DNA of 64,000 bases, from the NCBI GenBank assembly GCA_963772815.1, contig CAVYYV010000002.1, positions 186,001-250,000 on the forward strand, written 5' to 3'. The DNA comes from DATFFO01 sp963772815 (GTDB lineage Bacteria; Actinomycetota; Acidimicrobiia; Spongiisociales; ZC4RG35). The stretch's first letter is position 1. The number at the start of each line of letters is the position of its first letter. This document shows, piece after piece, positions 1 to 7,924 of the stretch. The position numbers and the translations under genes are program-made. The notes under the pieces were generated by a model. That model worked only from the letters and a program-made list of their open reading frames with translations. It did not search any database and was not told where the DNA came from.

Positions 1-260
1 TCGAGGAGTTGGAGGGGGAGGTCGAGATCCGGGACGAGGAGGTCGGCATGGCCGAGAGCCTGATCGACAACCTGACCCGGCCATTCAAGGCCGAGGAGTA
101 CGTCGACACCACCCGGGAGGCCATCGAGGAGGCAGCGGCTCGCAAGGTGGCCGGTGAAGAGATCGTGGCGCCCGAATCGCCCGAGCCCACGAAGGTGGTC
201 GATCTGCTGGAGGCGCTCAAGGCCTCGGTCGAAGCGACGAAGAGCCAGAAGTCGGCCTAG
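1..260 (+). CDS. ku: Ku protein, C-terminal part (gene runs off the left edge)
   Basis: The open frame enters from the left edge and ends at the TAG at 258-260, so only about 85 C-terminal residues are present. The segment MAESLIDNLTRPF followed by a Y-x-D-T-T-R-E-A helix and K-V-A-G-E-E matches the end of the bacterial Ku domain, which forms the homodimeric ring that loads on double-strand breaks. The short charged tail is typical of actinobacterial Ku. It converges on a DNA ligase gene 28 bp away, which supports a two-component NHEJ module. The internal TTG at 9 is not a real start. Confidence 0.85.
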   Translation, partial: EELEGEVEIRDEEVGMAESLIDNLTRPFKAEEYVDTTREAIEEAAARKVAGEEIVAPESPEPTKVVDLLEALKASVEATKSQKSA

Positions 261-287
261 GACGGGCCGACGGCGGAGACCGGAAGA

Positions 288-1208
288 TCAATCGGACAGT
301 CCAGGAGGGGCCTCTGCCTCCCACGTCACCTCGGTCCAGGGCTCGGTTTCGACGCCCTTGAACACCGGGGCACGCAGCCGGCGATCACGAGTCCACTCCC
401 GGTATTCGATGGCGATGACCAGGGCCGGCGCCGTCCAATGCGCTCGGGCCGGGACTGCGGATGGGTCGCCGAAGGGAGAAATCGGACGCTCCAGGGTGTG
501 GAGGGCATTGGCGATTGGCCCCAGCTGCGAGTCCGAGAACCCAGATCCGACGGCGCCGATGTACCGGAGTCTGTCGTCCCCCGCCACGAGACCCATGAGA
601 AGGGAACCGAACGTGGAGGCCCGGCCTCCCTGACCGGGCAACCACCCTCCCACCACCGCCCGCATCCGTTTGCGATACGCGATCTTGCGCCAGTCGGGAG
701 AACGCCTCCCCGGCGTGTAGAGGCTGCCCGAGCGCTTGGCCATCATGCCCTCCAGGCCCTGGGCGACGATCGCATCGAACAACGCCACCCCATCACCCTT
801 CACCGGTTCGGCGGTTACCACTTGTGAGGGCAGATCGGCCTCGGCCAGCAGAGACCGGCGCTCCTCCAACGGGCGATCGAAGAGGGGACCGGCCGGGGTC
901 TCCAGCACGTCGAAGACGACGTAGCCGGCCGGCTCGCCCGCCTGGAGCAGCGAGAAGTCCGGGCGACCGGACTCGTCGAAGACCACCACCTCACCATCCA
1001 GGACCCAACCTGCCGGGAGCTCGAGGTCGGCGATCTCGGGGAATCGGGTGGATAGGTCGAGACCTCTTCTGCTCCTCAGCCGCAGCTCGCTCTGGCGATG
1101 GTCGGCCAGGCAGCGGTAACCGTCCCACTTGAGCTCGAACCACCAGTCATCGTCGTCGAAGGCATCCGGCCACGGGGTGGCCAGCATGGGAAGGTACGTC
1201 GCGGTCAC
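288..1208 (-). CDS. ATP-dependent DNA ligase (LigD/LigC-type ligase domain)
   Basis: This protein of 306 residues is an ATP-dependent ligase. The adenylation motif ELKWDGYR puts the nucleotidyl lysine at about residue 27. The later segments WVLDGEVVVFD (motif III region) and EGMMAKRSGSLY (motif IV region) are visible. An OB-fold half follows, ending in EYREWTRDRRLRAPVFKG, the usual C-terminal signature of NHEJ ligases. No polymerase or nuclease domain of full-length LigD is attached, so it is a stand-alone ligase. It faces the Ku gene, and the inferred job is sealing of Ku-bound ends. The ATG at 1208 leaves only a short leader before the conserved PMLATPW motif. Confidence 0.9.
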   Translation of the reverse strand: MTATYLPMLATPWPDAFDDDDWWFELKWDGYRCLADHRQSELRLRSRRGLDLSTRFPEIADLELPAGWVLDGEVVVFDESGRPDFSLLQAGEPAGYVVFDVLETPAGPLFDRPLEERRSLLAEADLPSQVVTAEPVKGDGVALFDAIVAQGLEGMMAKRSGSLYTPGRRSPDWRKIAYRKRMRAVVGGWLPGQGGRASTFGSLLMGLVAGDDRLRYIGAVGSGFSDSQLGPIANALHTLERPISPFGDPSAVPARAHWTAPALVIAIEYREWTRDRRLRAPVFKGVETEPWTEVTWEAEAPPGLSD

Positions 1209-1240
1209 ACTTGCATTCTCGAAACGGGCTCAGGCCGGCC

Positions 1241-1329
1241 AGGAGTCGGTTGGATGGTGACTTCCCTCAGATCGGCGGCCAGGCGCGTCGGGCGCTAGGT
1301 CTGGATTCCGCATGGCTCAACCGGCTCCT
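1241..1329. repeat. Short MITE-like element (89 bp, diverged relative of the 164-bp repeats)
   Basis: It starts AGGAGTCGGTTGGATGGTG and ends with a segment whose reverse complement is AGGAGCCGGTTGAGCCATG, so the termini form an imperfect inverted repeat. The internal stretch GCGGCCAGGCGCG is shared with the two 164-bp repeats at 14599 and 60961. It is followed by CTAG, as is the copy at 60961. It overlaps the last codons and the stop of the yqeY-like gene. It looks like a deletion derivative of the same non-autonomous family. Confidence 0.6.
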
Positions 1330-1775
1330 AGCTCTTCTCGCGCCAGCCGGTTCACCAGGGCACCGTCCAGGTCGTCGCGCGTCTTCATCAACGCCCCCAC
1401 CACGCGGCCGACCGCTTTGGGATCCTTCCACACTCGCATGTCCTCGATCGTCTGGCGCACCAGTTTGGTGGTCTCGGCCACGCCGAGCTTGCTCGGAAGC
1501 CAGCGAGACAGATAGTCGACCTCGAACGACAGCTTGTCGGCCATCGCCTCGCCCCGCTCTCCCAGCTCTCGGTATTCGTCACGCGCCTTGGCCATCTTCT
1601 TCACGTAGGCGGCGATGACCACCTCGTAGACGTCGTCGGTTGCGTCGCCCACACCGGGCTGGCTGGTCACGTTCCTGACCTCGGTCTCGACCTGGCGAAT
1701 CGCATCCCGACGCAGCGGATCTTGGGACTTCATGGCGTCTCGGAGCTCGGCAGTCAATTCTTCTTTGATACTCAT
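1317..1775 (-). CDS. YqeY / GatB-like domain protein
   Basis: This is a 152-residue helical protein starting MSIKEELTAELRDAMKSQD. It contains the family core (VIAAYVKKMAKARDEY, LSRWLPSKLG and the R-V-V-G-A-L-M-K segment near the end). YqeY proteins resemble the tRNA-recruiting tail of GatB; their exact role is unsettled. The ATG at 1775 overlaps the TGA of the upstream phosphodiesterase (ATGA), so the two are translationally coupled. The last codons (GGA GCC GGT TGA) lie inside a MITE-like inverted-repeat end, so the natural C-terminus may have been altered by insertion. Confidence 0.88.
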   Translation of the reverse strand: MSIKEELTAELRDAMKSQDPLRRDAIRQVETEVRNVTSQPGVGDATDDVYEVVIAAYVKKMAKARDEYRELGERGEAMADKLSFEVDYLSRWLPSKLGVAETTKLVRQTIEDMRVWKDPKAVGRVVGALMKTRDDLDGALVNRLAREELGAG

Positions 1776-2452
1776 GGTCCCTCCTCCCGGAAGGCTGCTG
1801 TCATCATCTCAGGATGGTCGGAAATGATCGCCGCGATACCCCAATGCGACAACTCACGGGCTCGGTCGGGGTCGTTCACGGTCCAGGCCAAGACGGCCAC
1901 TCCCGCCTCTCGTGCATCGTCGCAGCAACCCCGGTCCAGCACGGAGTAGTGCGCGGCGATTCCCTCATGGCCCTGCTCCCGGCAGTGGCGCAACCCGTCC
2001 TCGAAGGAACCCCCTTCCCCGATGATGATCCCCGTGGCGAACCCCGTCGCCCGACTCCGCACAAGGTCCACATCCGGCCAGTAGAAGCTGGTCACGATGT
2101 CGCCCGGCCGGGCCCGGGCTGCAACTAGCAGGGCGAGCCTGCCGTCGGGATCGAACCCGGGCTGGCCGGGAAGGTTCTTCACCTCCAGATCCACTCGACC
2201 CGGTATCGCCAGCAGTTCGTCGAGCAGACAGGGGCGATGACCGGAGCCCAGATCGAGGCGGGCCAGCTCCGGCCAGTTGGAATCGGCAACCACCATGCCA
2301 CCCAGTCGAGGATCGTGAGCCAGGATCAGGCGGCCGTCCTTGCTGATGCGAACATCCGTCTCGACCGCACCGTCGGCCTCCAATCCGAGCATCAATCCGG
2401 CCAGGGTGTTGTCGGGGTGGCGATCGGGAGAGCCGCGATGGCCCACCACCAT
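1772..2452 (-). CDS. Glycerophosphodiester phosphodiesterase (UgpQ/GDPD family)
   Basis: It hydrolyses glycerophosphodiesters to glycerol-3-phosphate and an alcohol. The GDPD signature is at the N-terminus (VVGHRGSPDRHPDNTLAG), with the HRG histidine, ETDVRISKDG metal-site acidic residues and AHDPRL with the second catalytic histidine. The TIM-barrel end reads WTVNDPDRARELSHWGIAAIISDHP. I chose the ATG at 2452 because family members begin close to the HRG motif. In-frame upstream starts exist at 2494 and 2557 but would add an unmatched leader. It is cytoplasmic; no signal peptide is seen. It overlaps yqeY by 4 bp. Confidence 0.85.
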   Translation of the reverse strand: MVVGHRGSPDRHPDNTLAGLMLGLEADGAVETDVRISKDGRLILAHDPRLGGMVVADSNWPELARLDLGSGHRPCLLDELLAIPGRVDLEVKNLPGQPGFDPDGRLALLVAARARPGDIVTSFYWPDVDLVRSRATGFATGIIIGEGGSFEDGLRHCREQGHEGIAAHYSVLDRGCCDDAREAGVAVLAWTVNDPDRARELSHWGIAAIISDHPEMMTAAFREEGP

Positions 2453-2564
2453 TGCCTGGGTGAGATCGGAACGGAAAAACCCCTCAGAATCCATTGCAGA
2501 GCGGGTCGGGGCGGAGTAGCGTTCCTTCGACCGGCCAATACGAATTGTATCGGCCACCGGGTGA

Positions 2565-2586
2565 CCTTGTGAAATGGTTCACAAGG
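2565..2586. promoter_or_regulatory. Perfect 9-bp inverted repeat upstream of whiB
   Basis: CCTTGTGAA and TTCACAAGG form perfect arms around a 4-nt spacer, between the divergent phosphodiesterase and whiB genes. A second near-palindrome (GGCCAATAC...GTATCGGCC) lies just left of it, at about 2534-2556. Either could be an operator. No T-run follows, which argues against a terminator. Confidence 0.45.
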
Positions 2587-2703
2587 AATCGATTGACAGC
2601 GTCGCCCATCAAATCGCCCCATCCAACTTCTGAATTACCCACCGTCCCACGCCGGCCTCGACTGATCACCTGTGCGAGCCCGGGCCTGATACCGGAGGAT
2701 GCC

Positions 2704-2994
2704 ATGGTCACAACCGTATTCGATTCCCTCACAGTCCCCACCACCATGGACTGGCAGGAGCTCGGCGCCTGCCGCGACACCGATCCCGCCCTCTTCTTTC
2801 CCATCGGCACCACCGGCACCGCCGTACAGCAGATCTCGCGGGCCGTCGCCATCTGCGGCGCCTGCCCGGTCCAGGAGACGTGTCTCCAGTACGCCCTCGA
2901 GTCCAATCAGGAGTCGGGAGTGTGGGGCGGGTACGCCGAGGACGATCGGCGGCGGCTCCGCAAGAGGTGGCTGGCAGAGCGCCGGCGACGCTGA
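2704..2994 (+). CDS. WhiB-family iron-sulfur transcriptional regulator
   Basis: A protein of 96 residues with four cysteines at 23, 51, 54 and 60 (C-x27-C-x2-C-x5-C) binds a [4Fe-4S] cluster in this family. It also has the G-V-W-G-G turn and a basic C-terminal tail (RRRLRKRWLAERRRR) for DNA or sigma-factor contact. WhiB proteins are actinobacterial and work with the primary sigma factor. The ATG at 2704 is chosen because GGAGG lies just upstream; the open frame extends further 5' without support. The upstream 146-bp gap carries two inverted repeats, so autoregulation is plausible. Subfamily looks WhiB1/WhiB2-like but is not decided. Confidence 0.95.
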   Translation: MVTTVFDSLTVPTTMDWQELGACRDTDPALFFPIGTTGTAVQQISRAVAICGACPVQETCLQYALESNQESGVWGGYAEDDRRRLRKRWLAERRRR

Positions 2995-3000
2995 GCCCGC

Positions 3001-3237
3001 TCAGTCCCCCGGCGCAAAGCCGATCGTGTGGGCATTCTTCTCTGACTCGATCTCGACGAACGCTATCCTCGAGCCCGGCACACCCACGGTCCTCTTCTTC
3101 GAGTCGGTGAACCACGCCATCGGGTGAGAGGAGGAAACCGCCTCCTCGACCTCCAGCCTGAACTGGGCGGGATCCTCGATCTCGATCTCTATGACCTTGC
3201 TGCTCTCGGCGACACCGATCCTGGCCTTCATCGCCAT
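3001..3237 (-). CDS. DUF3107 family small protein
   Basis: It has 78 residues: MAMKARIGVAESSKVIEIE, a middle helix (FRLEVEEAV), and a C-terminal strand IAFVEIESEKNAHTIGFAPGD. This is the compact alpha/beta pattern of DUF3107, a nearly universal actinobacterial protein without an assigned reaction. It converges tightly on whiB (6 bp between stops) and is divergent from the LysM protein. There are no membrane segments and no cysteines. Confidence 0.8.
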   Translation of the reverse strand: MAMKARIGVAESSKVIEIEIEDPAQFRLEVEEAVSSSHPMAWFTDSKKRTVGVPGSRIAFVEIESEKNAHTIGFAPGD

Positions 3238-3330
3238 TTACTCCTGTTCCGTAGGTGGGCAACAGCCAACTGTAGACCCTCTCCGGCACACCCCTTCCAT
3301 GTGCCGGAGACCCCGGGTAGGTTCGGAGAC

Positions 3331-4107
3331 ATGCGTCGACCACTCCGCCAGGGCCTGGTGAGCGTGACGGTCCTCGGCATCGGGGCTTGGATGCTGTTCC
3401 GCCTGGGGAATCTGCCGTGGCTCCGCATCGACTGGAGCGACCCGAGCGCCTGGTTGGCCCGGGCCGAGGCCGACCAAGCCCTGGCGGCCGTGGCCCGCCT
3501 GACCGGTCTTGCCCTGGCCGGATGGGTGGGAGTCACCTCCCTGGTCTACCTGATCGCACGCCTGGCCGGGGTTCGGCCGGCCTCGATCAGCTGGCTGTCG
3601 ATTGGGCCGATCAGACGGGCCGTAGACGCCTTGCTGGCCGGCTCCCTCCTGCTCGGGACGGTCGCTCCGTCCCTCCCGGCCGGCGCCGGCTTGGCCGAGG
3701 ACACCACCACCTCGCCCCCCGTCGAGATCGTGCTACCTGAGTACATCCCCTTCCCGGCCGGGGAGGTATACCCCCTCCCCGCCGACGGCGAGCCCACCAC
3801 CACAGCTCCAACCGAGTCGCTAGGCGACCTCCCCACACCCATTGCCACGCGCCCGCCTGCGACCAGCCCGGAGCCACAGCCGCACGGCGAGTCCGCCACA
3901 GTCGTGGTTGAGTCCGGCGACAACCTGTGGACACTGGCGGCCCGACACCTCGAACATTCGGGACACCGAGCGGAATCGGCGGAGGAGATCGCGCCCTACT
4001 GGATGATGGTGGTGGAGGCCAATCGGGATCGGATCCGCTCCGGAGATCCCGACCTCATCTACCCGGGTGAGGAGATACTGCTTCCCCGGATCAGCCCAGA
4101 AAGCTGA
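3331..4107 (+). CDS. Membrane-anchored LysM-domain protein
   Basis: The ATG at 3331 gives 258 residues. Two or three hydrophobic helices occupy roughly residues 8-28, 50-72 and 88-108. A Pro/Thr-rich linker follows, then a C-terminal LysM-like module beginning VVVESGDNLWTLAARHL and ending YPGEEILLP. This topology would place a peptidoglycan-binding domain outside the membrane. In actinobacteria similar proteins sit near cell-wall genes. It overlaps the convergent yjbQ gene by 17 bp. Upstream in-frame extension to 3124 is antisense to DUF3107 and was rejected. Confidence 0.8.
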   Translation: MRRPLRQGLVSVTVLGIGAWMLFRLGNLPWLRIDWSDPSAWLARAEADQALAAVARLTGLALAGWVGVTSLVYLIARLAGVRPASISWLSIGPIRRAVDALLAGSLLLGTVAPSLPAGAGLAEDTTTSPPVEIVLPEYIPFPAGEVYPLPADGEPTTTAPTESLGDLPTPIATRPPATSPEPQPHGESATVVVESGDNLWTLAARHLEHSGHRAESAEEIAPYWMMVVEANRDRIRSGDPDLIYPGEEILLPRISPES

Positions 4108-4492
4108 GGCGGACCCGCCGCTGCGGGTTGTCGACGTTGGTGTCGACCAGAACGATCGATTGCCAGGTTCCGAGCGCCGGCGAGCCGTCGACCACAGGAA
4201 CGGTCATCGACGGGGCCACCAGGGCGGGCAGAACATGGTCCCGCCCGTGGCCGGGCGACCCGTGAGAGTGGCGCCAAGGATGGTCCGGCGGCAGGAGCTC
4301 ATCGAGGATCGACATCAGGTCACGGTCCGAGCCTGCCCCCATCTCGATGATGGCCACGCCGGCGGTGGCGTGGGGAGCGAAGATGTTGACGAGCCCGTCA
4401 CCCCGGCCCCGGCAGAACTCGCTCACTTCCGAGGTCAGGTCGAACACGCCTGCAGTGCGGCCCGTCGTCAGCTCGACGACCTTGGTCTCCAT
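4091..4492 (-). CDS. YjbQ/UPF0047 family protein (secondary thiamine-phosphate synthase-type)
   Basis: It has 133 residues, the family's usual length. Diagnostic segments are NIFAPHATAGVAIIEMG, DHPWRHSHGSPGHGRDH and a C-terminal strand QSIVLVDTNVDNPQRR. UPF0047 proteins are beta-rich trimers; some show weak thiamine-phosphate synthase activity, but the physiological role is unclear. The ATG at 4492 (METKVVEL) matches the conserved start, while the frame extends 141 bp upstream into prs without support. It is the last gene of a run that starts at tatD. Confidence 0.85.
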   Translation of the reverse strand: METKVVELTTGRTAGVFDLTSEVSEFCRGRGDGLVNIFAPHATAGVAIIEMGAGSDRDLMSILDELLPPDHPWRHSHGSPGHGRDHVLPALVAPSMTVPVVDGSPALGTWQSIVLVDTNVDNPQRRVRLSFLG

Positions 4493-4550
4493 CACGGTCG
4501 AGAGTGCCCCGCCGCACATCGTCTGCCGGGCGAGGTCGCCAGACAGGGCA

Positions 4551-5522
4551 CTATGCGTTGTCGCCCAGGAAGATCTCCGAGACCGAGCTGTCCATGAAGA
4601 TGGCCTGAAGGGCCTCCGCCACGATCGGAGCAATCGACAGCACCTTGACCGATTCCAGTGCGGCCACGTCTTCGGAGACGGGCAGGGTATTGGTGACGAT
4701 CACCTCATCGATCGGGGCGTTCTTGATCCGATCCAGGGCGGGACCCGACATGATGGCGTGGGTGGCGGCGATCCGAACCGATATGGCTCCGGCCGCCCGG
4801 GCCATCTCGGCCGCATTGCACACGGTTCCGGCCGTGTCGATCATGTCGTCGACGATCACCACATGGCGGCCGCTCACGTCGCCGGAGATGTCGAGGGCCT
4901 CGCTGACGTTGTGAAGCTCGGCCTCGCGCCTCTTGTAGACGAAGGCGACCGAGGCGTCCAGCCGCCTGGCGAACTTCTCGGCGCGTTTCACACCGCCGGC
5001 ATCGGGGGAAACGATCACCGGGTGCTCCGTGATCCGCTCCCGCAGGTAGTCCGTGATGATGGGGAGGGCAGTCAGGTGGTCGAACGGCTTGGTGATGAAA
5101 CCCTGCAGCTGGCCCGTGTGCAGGTCGACGGAGACGAGGCGATCGGCGCCCGCGGTCATGAACAGGTCACCCATGAGACGGGCGGAGATCGGCTCGCGAG
5201 GAAGCACCTTCTTGTCCTGACGGGCATATCCGTAGTAGGGCATGACGGCCGTTATGCGACGGGCGGATGCGCGCCTGAGCGCGTCGATCGTGAGCAGCTG
5301 CTCCATGATGTGCTCGTTGATCGGGTGGCAGTGGCTCTGAAGAACGAAGCAGTCCGCTCCACGCACCGATTGAGTGGGCCGGACGTAGATCTCGCCGTTG
5401 GCGAACACGGAATGCTCCAGCTTGCCGAGGGGGGCGCCGAGCAGATCGGCCACTTCGGTGGCCAAACCGGGGTTGGCGCTACCTGTGAACAGCAGCAGGC
5501 GGCTTCGTGACACGATGTCCAT
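4551..5522 (-). CDS. prs: Ribose-phosphate pyrophosphokinase
   Basis: It makes PRPP from ribose-5-phosphate and ATP for nucleotide, His and Trp synthesis. The 323-residue length is normal. Visible motifs are SANPGLATEVADLLG at the N-terminus, the flexible loop MPYYGYARQDKK, SVDLHTGQLQGF, SPDAGGVKRAEKFA, and the PRPP-binding loop HVVIVDDMIDTAGT. Its ATG overlaps the TGA of glmU (TGATG), the classic glmU-prs arrangement of Gram-positive bacteria, so it is translationally coupled. Confidence 0.97.
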   Translation of the reverse strand: MDIVSRSRLLLFTGSANPGLATEVADLLGAPLGKLEHSVFANGEIYVRPTQSVRGADCFVLQSHCHPINEHIMEQLLTIDALRRASARRITAVMPYYGYARQDKKVLPREPISARLMGDLFMTAGADRLVSVDLHTGQLQGFITKPFDHLTALPIITDYLRERITEHPVIVSPDAGGVKRAEKFARRLDASVAFVYKRREAELHNVSEALDISGDVSGRHVVIVDDMIDTAGTVCNAAEMARAAGAISVRIAATHAIMSGPALDRIKNAPIDEVIVTNTLPVSEDVAALESVKVLSIAPIVAEALQAIFMDSSVSEIFLGDNA

Positions 5523-6922
5523 CAGGGGCCTTCCCGGGCTTCTCGTTGGCGCTGGGCGCGCCGTTCAGCGTAGCCCGGCACCTGTCTCTGCGGCGAACGC
5601 TCCACCGCCAGGGCTCCCGGGTCGACGTCCTCGGTGATCACCGATCCAGCTCCGGTCACGGCCCCGTCTCCCACGGTCACCGGAGCCACCAACATGGTGT
5701 CCGAGCCTATGAAGGCGCCCTCGCCGATCACCGTGCGGTGCTTGCTTATCCCGTCGTAGTTGCAGGTGATCGTGCCGGCGCCCACGTTCGCTCCCCGGCC
5801 GATCTGGGCGTCCCCCATGTAGGAGAGATGGGGGACCTTGGCTCCCTCGCCAACCGTCGTGTTCTTGGTCTCGACGAACGTCCCCGCCTTGGCTCCCCTC
5901 TCGAGAACGGTCCCGGGGCGCAGTGAGGCATACGGGCCGACGTTGGCGCCGGGGCCGATCCGGGCACTCCGGACCGCCGAATACCAAACCCTGGCGTCGG
6001 AACCGACCACCGAATCGACGATGAACGTGTCCGGTCCCACGTTGGCACCCGACTCGACCGAGGTGGAGCCTTGCAGGTATGTCCCCGGATAGAGCACCAC
6101 GCCCGGGGCCACCCGGGCGGTGGCGTCGACATAGGTCCGGGTCGGATCGAGCATCCACACGCCCTCTTCCATCAGCCTGCGGTTTATACGCCCTCTGCAC
6201 ACGGCCTCCACGTCGGCCAGCTGATCATGGGAATTGACCCCGACCACGTCGGCCGGGTCTACGGCGAAGGCTTCGATCCGCTCCCCGTCGGCGGCCATCA
6301 GGCCGATCACGTCGGTCAGATAGAGCTCTCCCTGCTCGTTGTCGTACCCGATCCGGCCCAGGGCCTTGGCGAGAAGTGCGGCGTCGAATCCGTACAGCCC
6401 CGCATTGCGCTCGGTGACGGCGGCCTGGTCGGGTGTGCAGTCTCTCTCCTCGACGATTCCCGTCACCCGACCCGAGGGATCACGAATGATTCGGCCGTAC
6501 CCGTCCGGCCCCGGATCGACCGTGGCCATGACAACGGCCACGTCGGGGTCGCGTTGTGCCAGCCGTCGATAGACATCGGCAGGCACTAGAGGCATGTCTC
6601 CATACCCGATTACGACCGTCGACCCGTCCGGGAGCCCCCCAAGATGCTCCAGGGCAACCACTACAGCGTGACCGGTCCCATTCTGTGGCACTTGAACCAC
6701 CTGCTCGATGTGGTCTTCCAGACCCTCCGAGACCCACTCGGATTGATGCCCGAGCACGACCGCGGTCTTCCCGATTCCGGCGTCCGACACTGCGCCCAGT
6801 ACCCAGTCGAGGAGAGAACGGCCGGCGGCGGTGTGAAGCACCTTGGGATAATCGCACTTCATCCTGGTTCCCTTGCCGGCGGCGAGGATTACGGCGGTGG
6901 CTGGGCTTGTGGTGTCGGACAC
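5522..6922 (-). CDS. glmU: Bifunctional UDP-N-acetylglucosamine pyrophosphorylase / glucosamine-1-phosphate N-acetyltransferase
   Basis: GlmU acetylates GlcN-1-P and uridylylates it to UDP-GlcNAc for peptidoglycan. The N-terminal nucleotidyltransferase starts AVILAAGKGTRMKCDYPKVLH. The C-terminal half is a left-handed beta-helix of hexapeptide repeats with YMGDAQIGRGANVGAGTITC and NYDGISKHRT. The GTG at 6922 gives 466 residues, which is the usual length. An upstream in-frame start at 7039 would run into the tRNA-Gln gene and is rejected. It is coupled to prs downstream. Confidence 0.95.
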   Translation of the reverse strand: MSDTTSPATAVILAAGKGTRMKCDYPKVLHTAAGRSLLDWVLGAVSDAGIGKTAVVLGHQSEWVSEGLEDHIEQVVQVPQNGTGHAVVVALEHLGGLPDGSTVVIGYGDMPLVPADVYRRLAQRDPDVAVVMATVDPGPDGYGRIIRDPSGRVTGIVEERDCTPDQAAVTERNAGLYGFDAALLAKALGRIGYDNEQGELYLTDVIGLMAADGERIEAFAVDPADVVGVNSHDQLADVEAVCRGRINRRLMEEGVWMLDPTRTYVDATARVAPGVVLYPGTYLQGSTSVESGANVGPDTFIVDSVVGSDARVWYSAVRSARIGPGANVGPYASLRPGTVLERGAKAGTFVETKNTTVGEGAKVPHLSYMGDAQIGRGANVGAGTITCNYDGISKHRTVIGEGAFIGSDTMLVAPVTVGDGAVTGAGSVITEDVDPGALAVERSPQRQVPGYAERRAQRQREAREGP

Positions 6923-6963
6923 GATGGTCGGCCTTACCTCTGCTGTGTGGTCACTGTCGGGAC

Positions 6964-7038
6964 TGGCTGGGGGGGCAGGACTCGAACCCGCTCTGACGGG
7001 ACCAAAACCCGTAGTGCTACCTATTACACCACCCCCCA
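6964..7038 (-). tRNA. tRNA-Gln (anticodon UUG), CCA encoded
   Basis: The minus strand folds into a cloverleaf. The seven-pair acceptor stem begins TGGGGGG. The anticodon stem ACGGG/CCCGT encloses the loop TTTTGGT, with TTG at positions 34-36, and a T-loop GTTCGAGTC is present. The discriminator is G and a genomic CCA follows. It sits between ispE and glmU, on the same strand, and may be processed from their transcript. Confidence 0.93.
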
Positions 7039-7072
7039 AAACTCGGAAGTGGGAGCCAGCAGTCTAGGGAAT

Positions 7073-7924
7073 TCAGGCCTCCAGCCTAGATACTCCCCGC
7101 GGGCGCGGAGATGCCGCCCGGGCCGCTCGCACCGCGGGCACCGATCCGGCTGCATCGGAGGCCTCATCCAGGTCTACGAAGAAAGCGAAACATGCAGGCC
7201 CCGAGCCCGACATCGACACCGGCCTCTCCCAGCCTGCCGACAGGTCGGCCATCCAGTCGCCCAACTCGGGGCGGAGGGACAGCGCCGCCGCCAGCAAGTC
7301 GTTGCCTCCTTCCAGCCTGCTGCGCAAGACGGGGGGCAGGCGTGAATCGAGAATCGGCTCCCCACGAGGCTCGCCCATCCGATCCCATCGACCGTAGACC
7401 TCCTCGGTCGACAGTTGGAAAGGTGGAACGGCTATGGCAAGGGCGAACCCCCTCAACGGTGCCTGCGGGGTGATCACCTCTCCGTGCCCCTCCATCAGCG
7501 CCGTCCCTCCGGTGAGAAAAAAGGCCACGTCGGCGCCGGTGGCGGTGGCGGCGCGTTGCAGCTCCGCGTCCTGAACTCCCATCAGTTCGCCGATGGCCAC
7601 CAGGGCGGCGGCTGCGTCTGAGGAGCCACCTCCGAGACCGGCCGCCACCACCACCTGCTTGAACAACGTGATGTCGAGCGGCGGTCGACCGGCCGCATCC
7701 ATCTCGTCCAGGGCCCGCCAGATCAGGTTCTCGGGACCGACCGATAGGCCGGCTCCGGCCTCCCCCACGACCGTGAGCCGATCCTCCTCACTCGCTTCCA
7801 TGCTGATGCGGTCACACCAGTCGACGGCCTGGATCAGCGAGCGCACCGGATGCAGCCCGCTCTCCTCCCGCGACCCCACCCTGAGATCGAGGTTGACCTT
7901 GGCAGGAGCCTCCAGCTCAGCCAT
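7073..7924 (-). CDS. ispE: 4-diphosphocytidyl-2-C-methyl-D-erythritol kinase
   Basis: This is a GHMP kinase of the non-mevalonate isoprenoid pathway that phosphorylates the 2-hydroxyl of CDP-ME. Evidence is the N-terminal APAKVNLDLRVG, the glycine-rich ATP motif VVAAGLGGGSSDAAAAL, and the C-terminal GHMP motif PVSMSGSGPACFAFF. Length of 283 is normal. ATG 7924 overlaps the rsmA stop; an alternative GTG at 7933 adds three residues. The rsmA-ispE adjacency is conserved in actinobacteria. Confidence 0.95.
   Translation of the reverse strand: MAELEAPAKVNLDLRVGSREESGLHPVRSLIQAVDWCDRISMEASEEDRLTVVGEAGAGLSVGPENLIWRALDEMDAAGRPPLDITLFKQVVVAAGLGGGSSDAAAALVAIGELMGVQDAELQRAATATGADVAFFLTGGTALMEGHGEVITPQAPLRGFALAIAVPPFQLSTEEVYGRWDRMGEPRGEPILDSRLPPVLRSRLEGGNDLLAAALSLRPELGDWMADLSAGWERPVSMSGSGPACFAFFVDLDEASDAAGSVPAVRAARAASPRPRGVSRLEA

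Noticed and set aside
1..1208. Complete LigD NHEJ system
   Set aside because: Only the ligase domain and the Ku C-terminus are visible; polymerase and nuclease domains are not in this window, so full LigD is not claimed.
4347..5510. 387-residue plus-strand frame across prs
   Set aside because: Antisense shadow of the unmistakable prs gene; no coding signature of its own.
6923..7039. Upstream start for glmU at 7039
   Set aside because: The extra residues would be encoded by the tRNA-Gln gene; GTG at 6922 gives the normal GlmU length.
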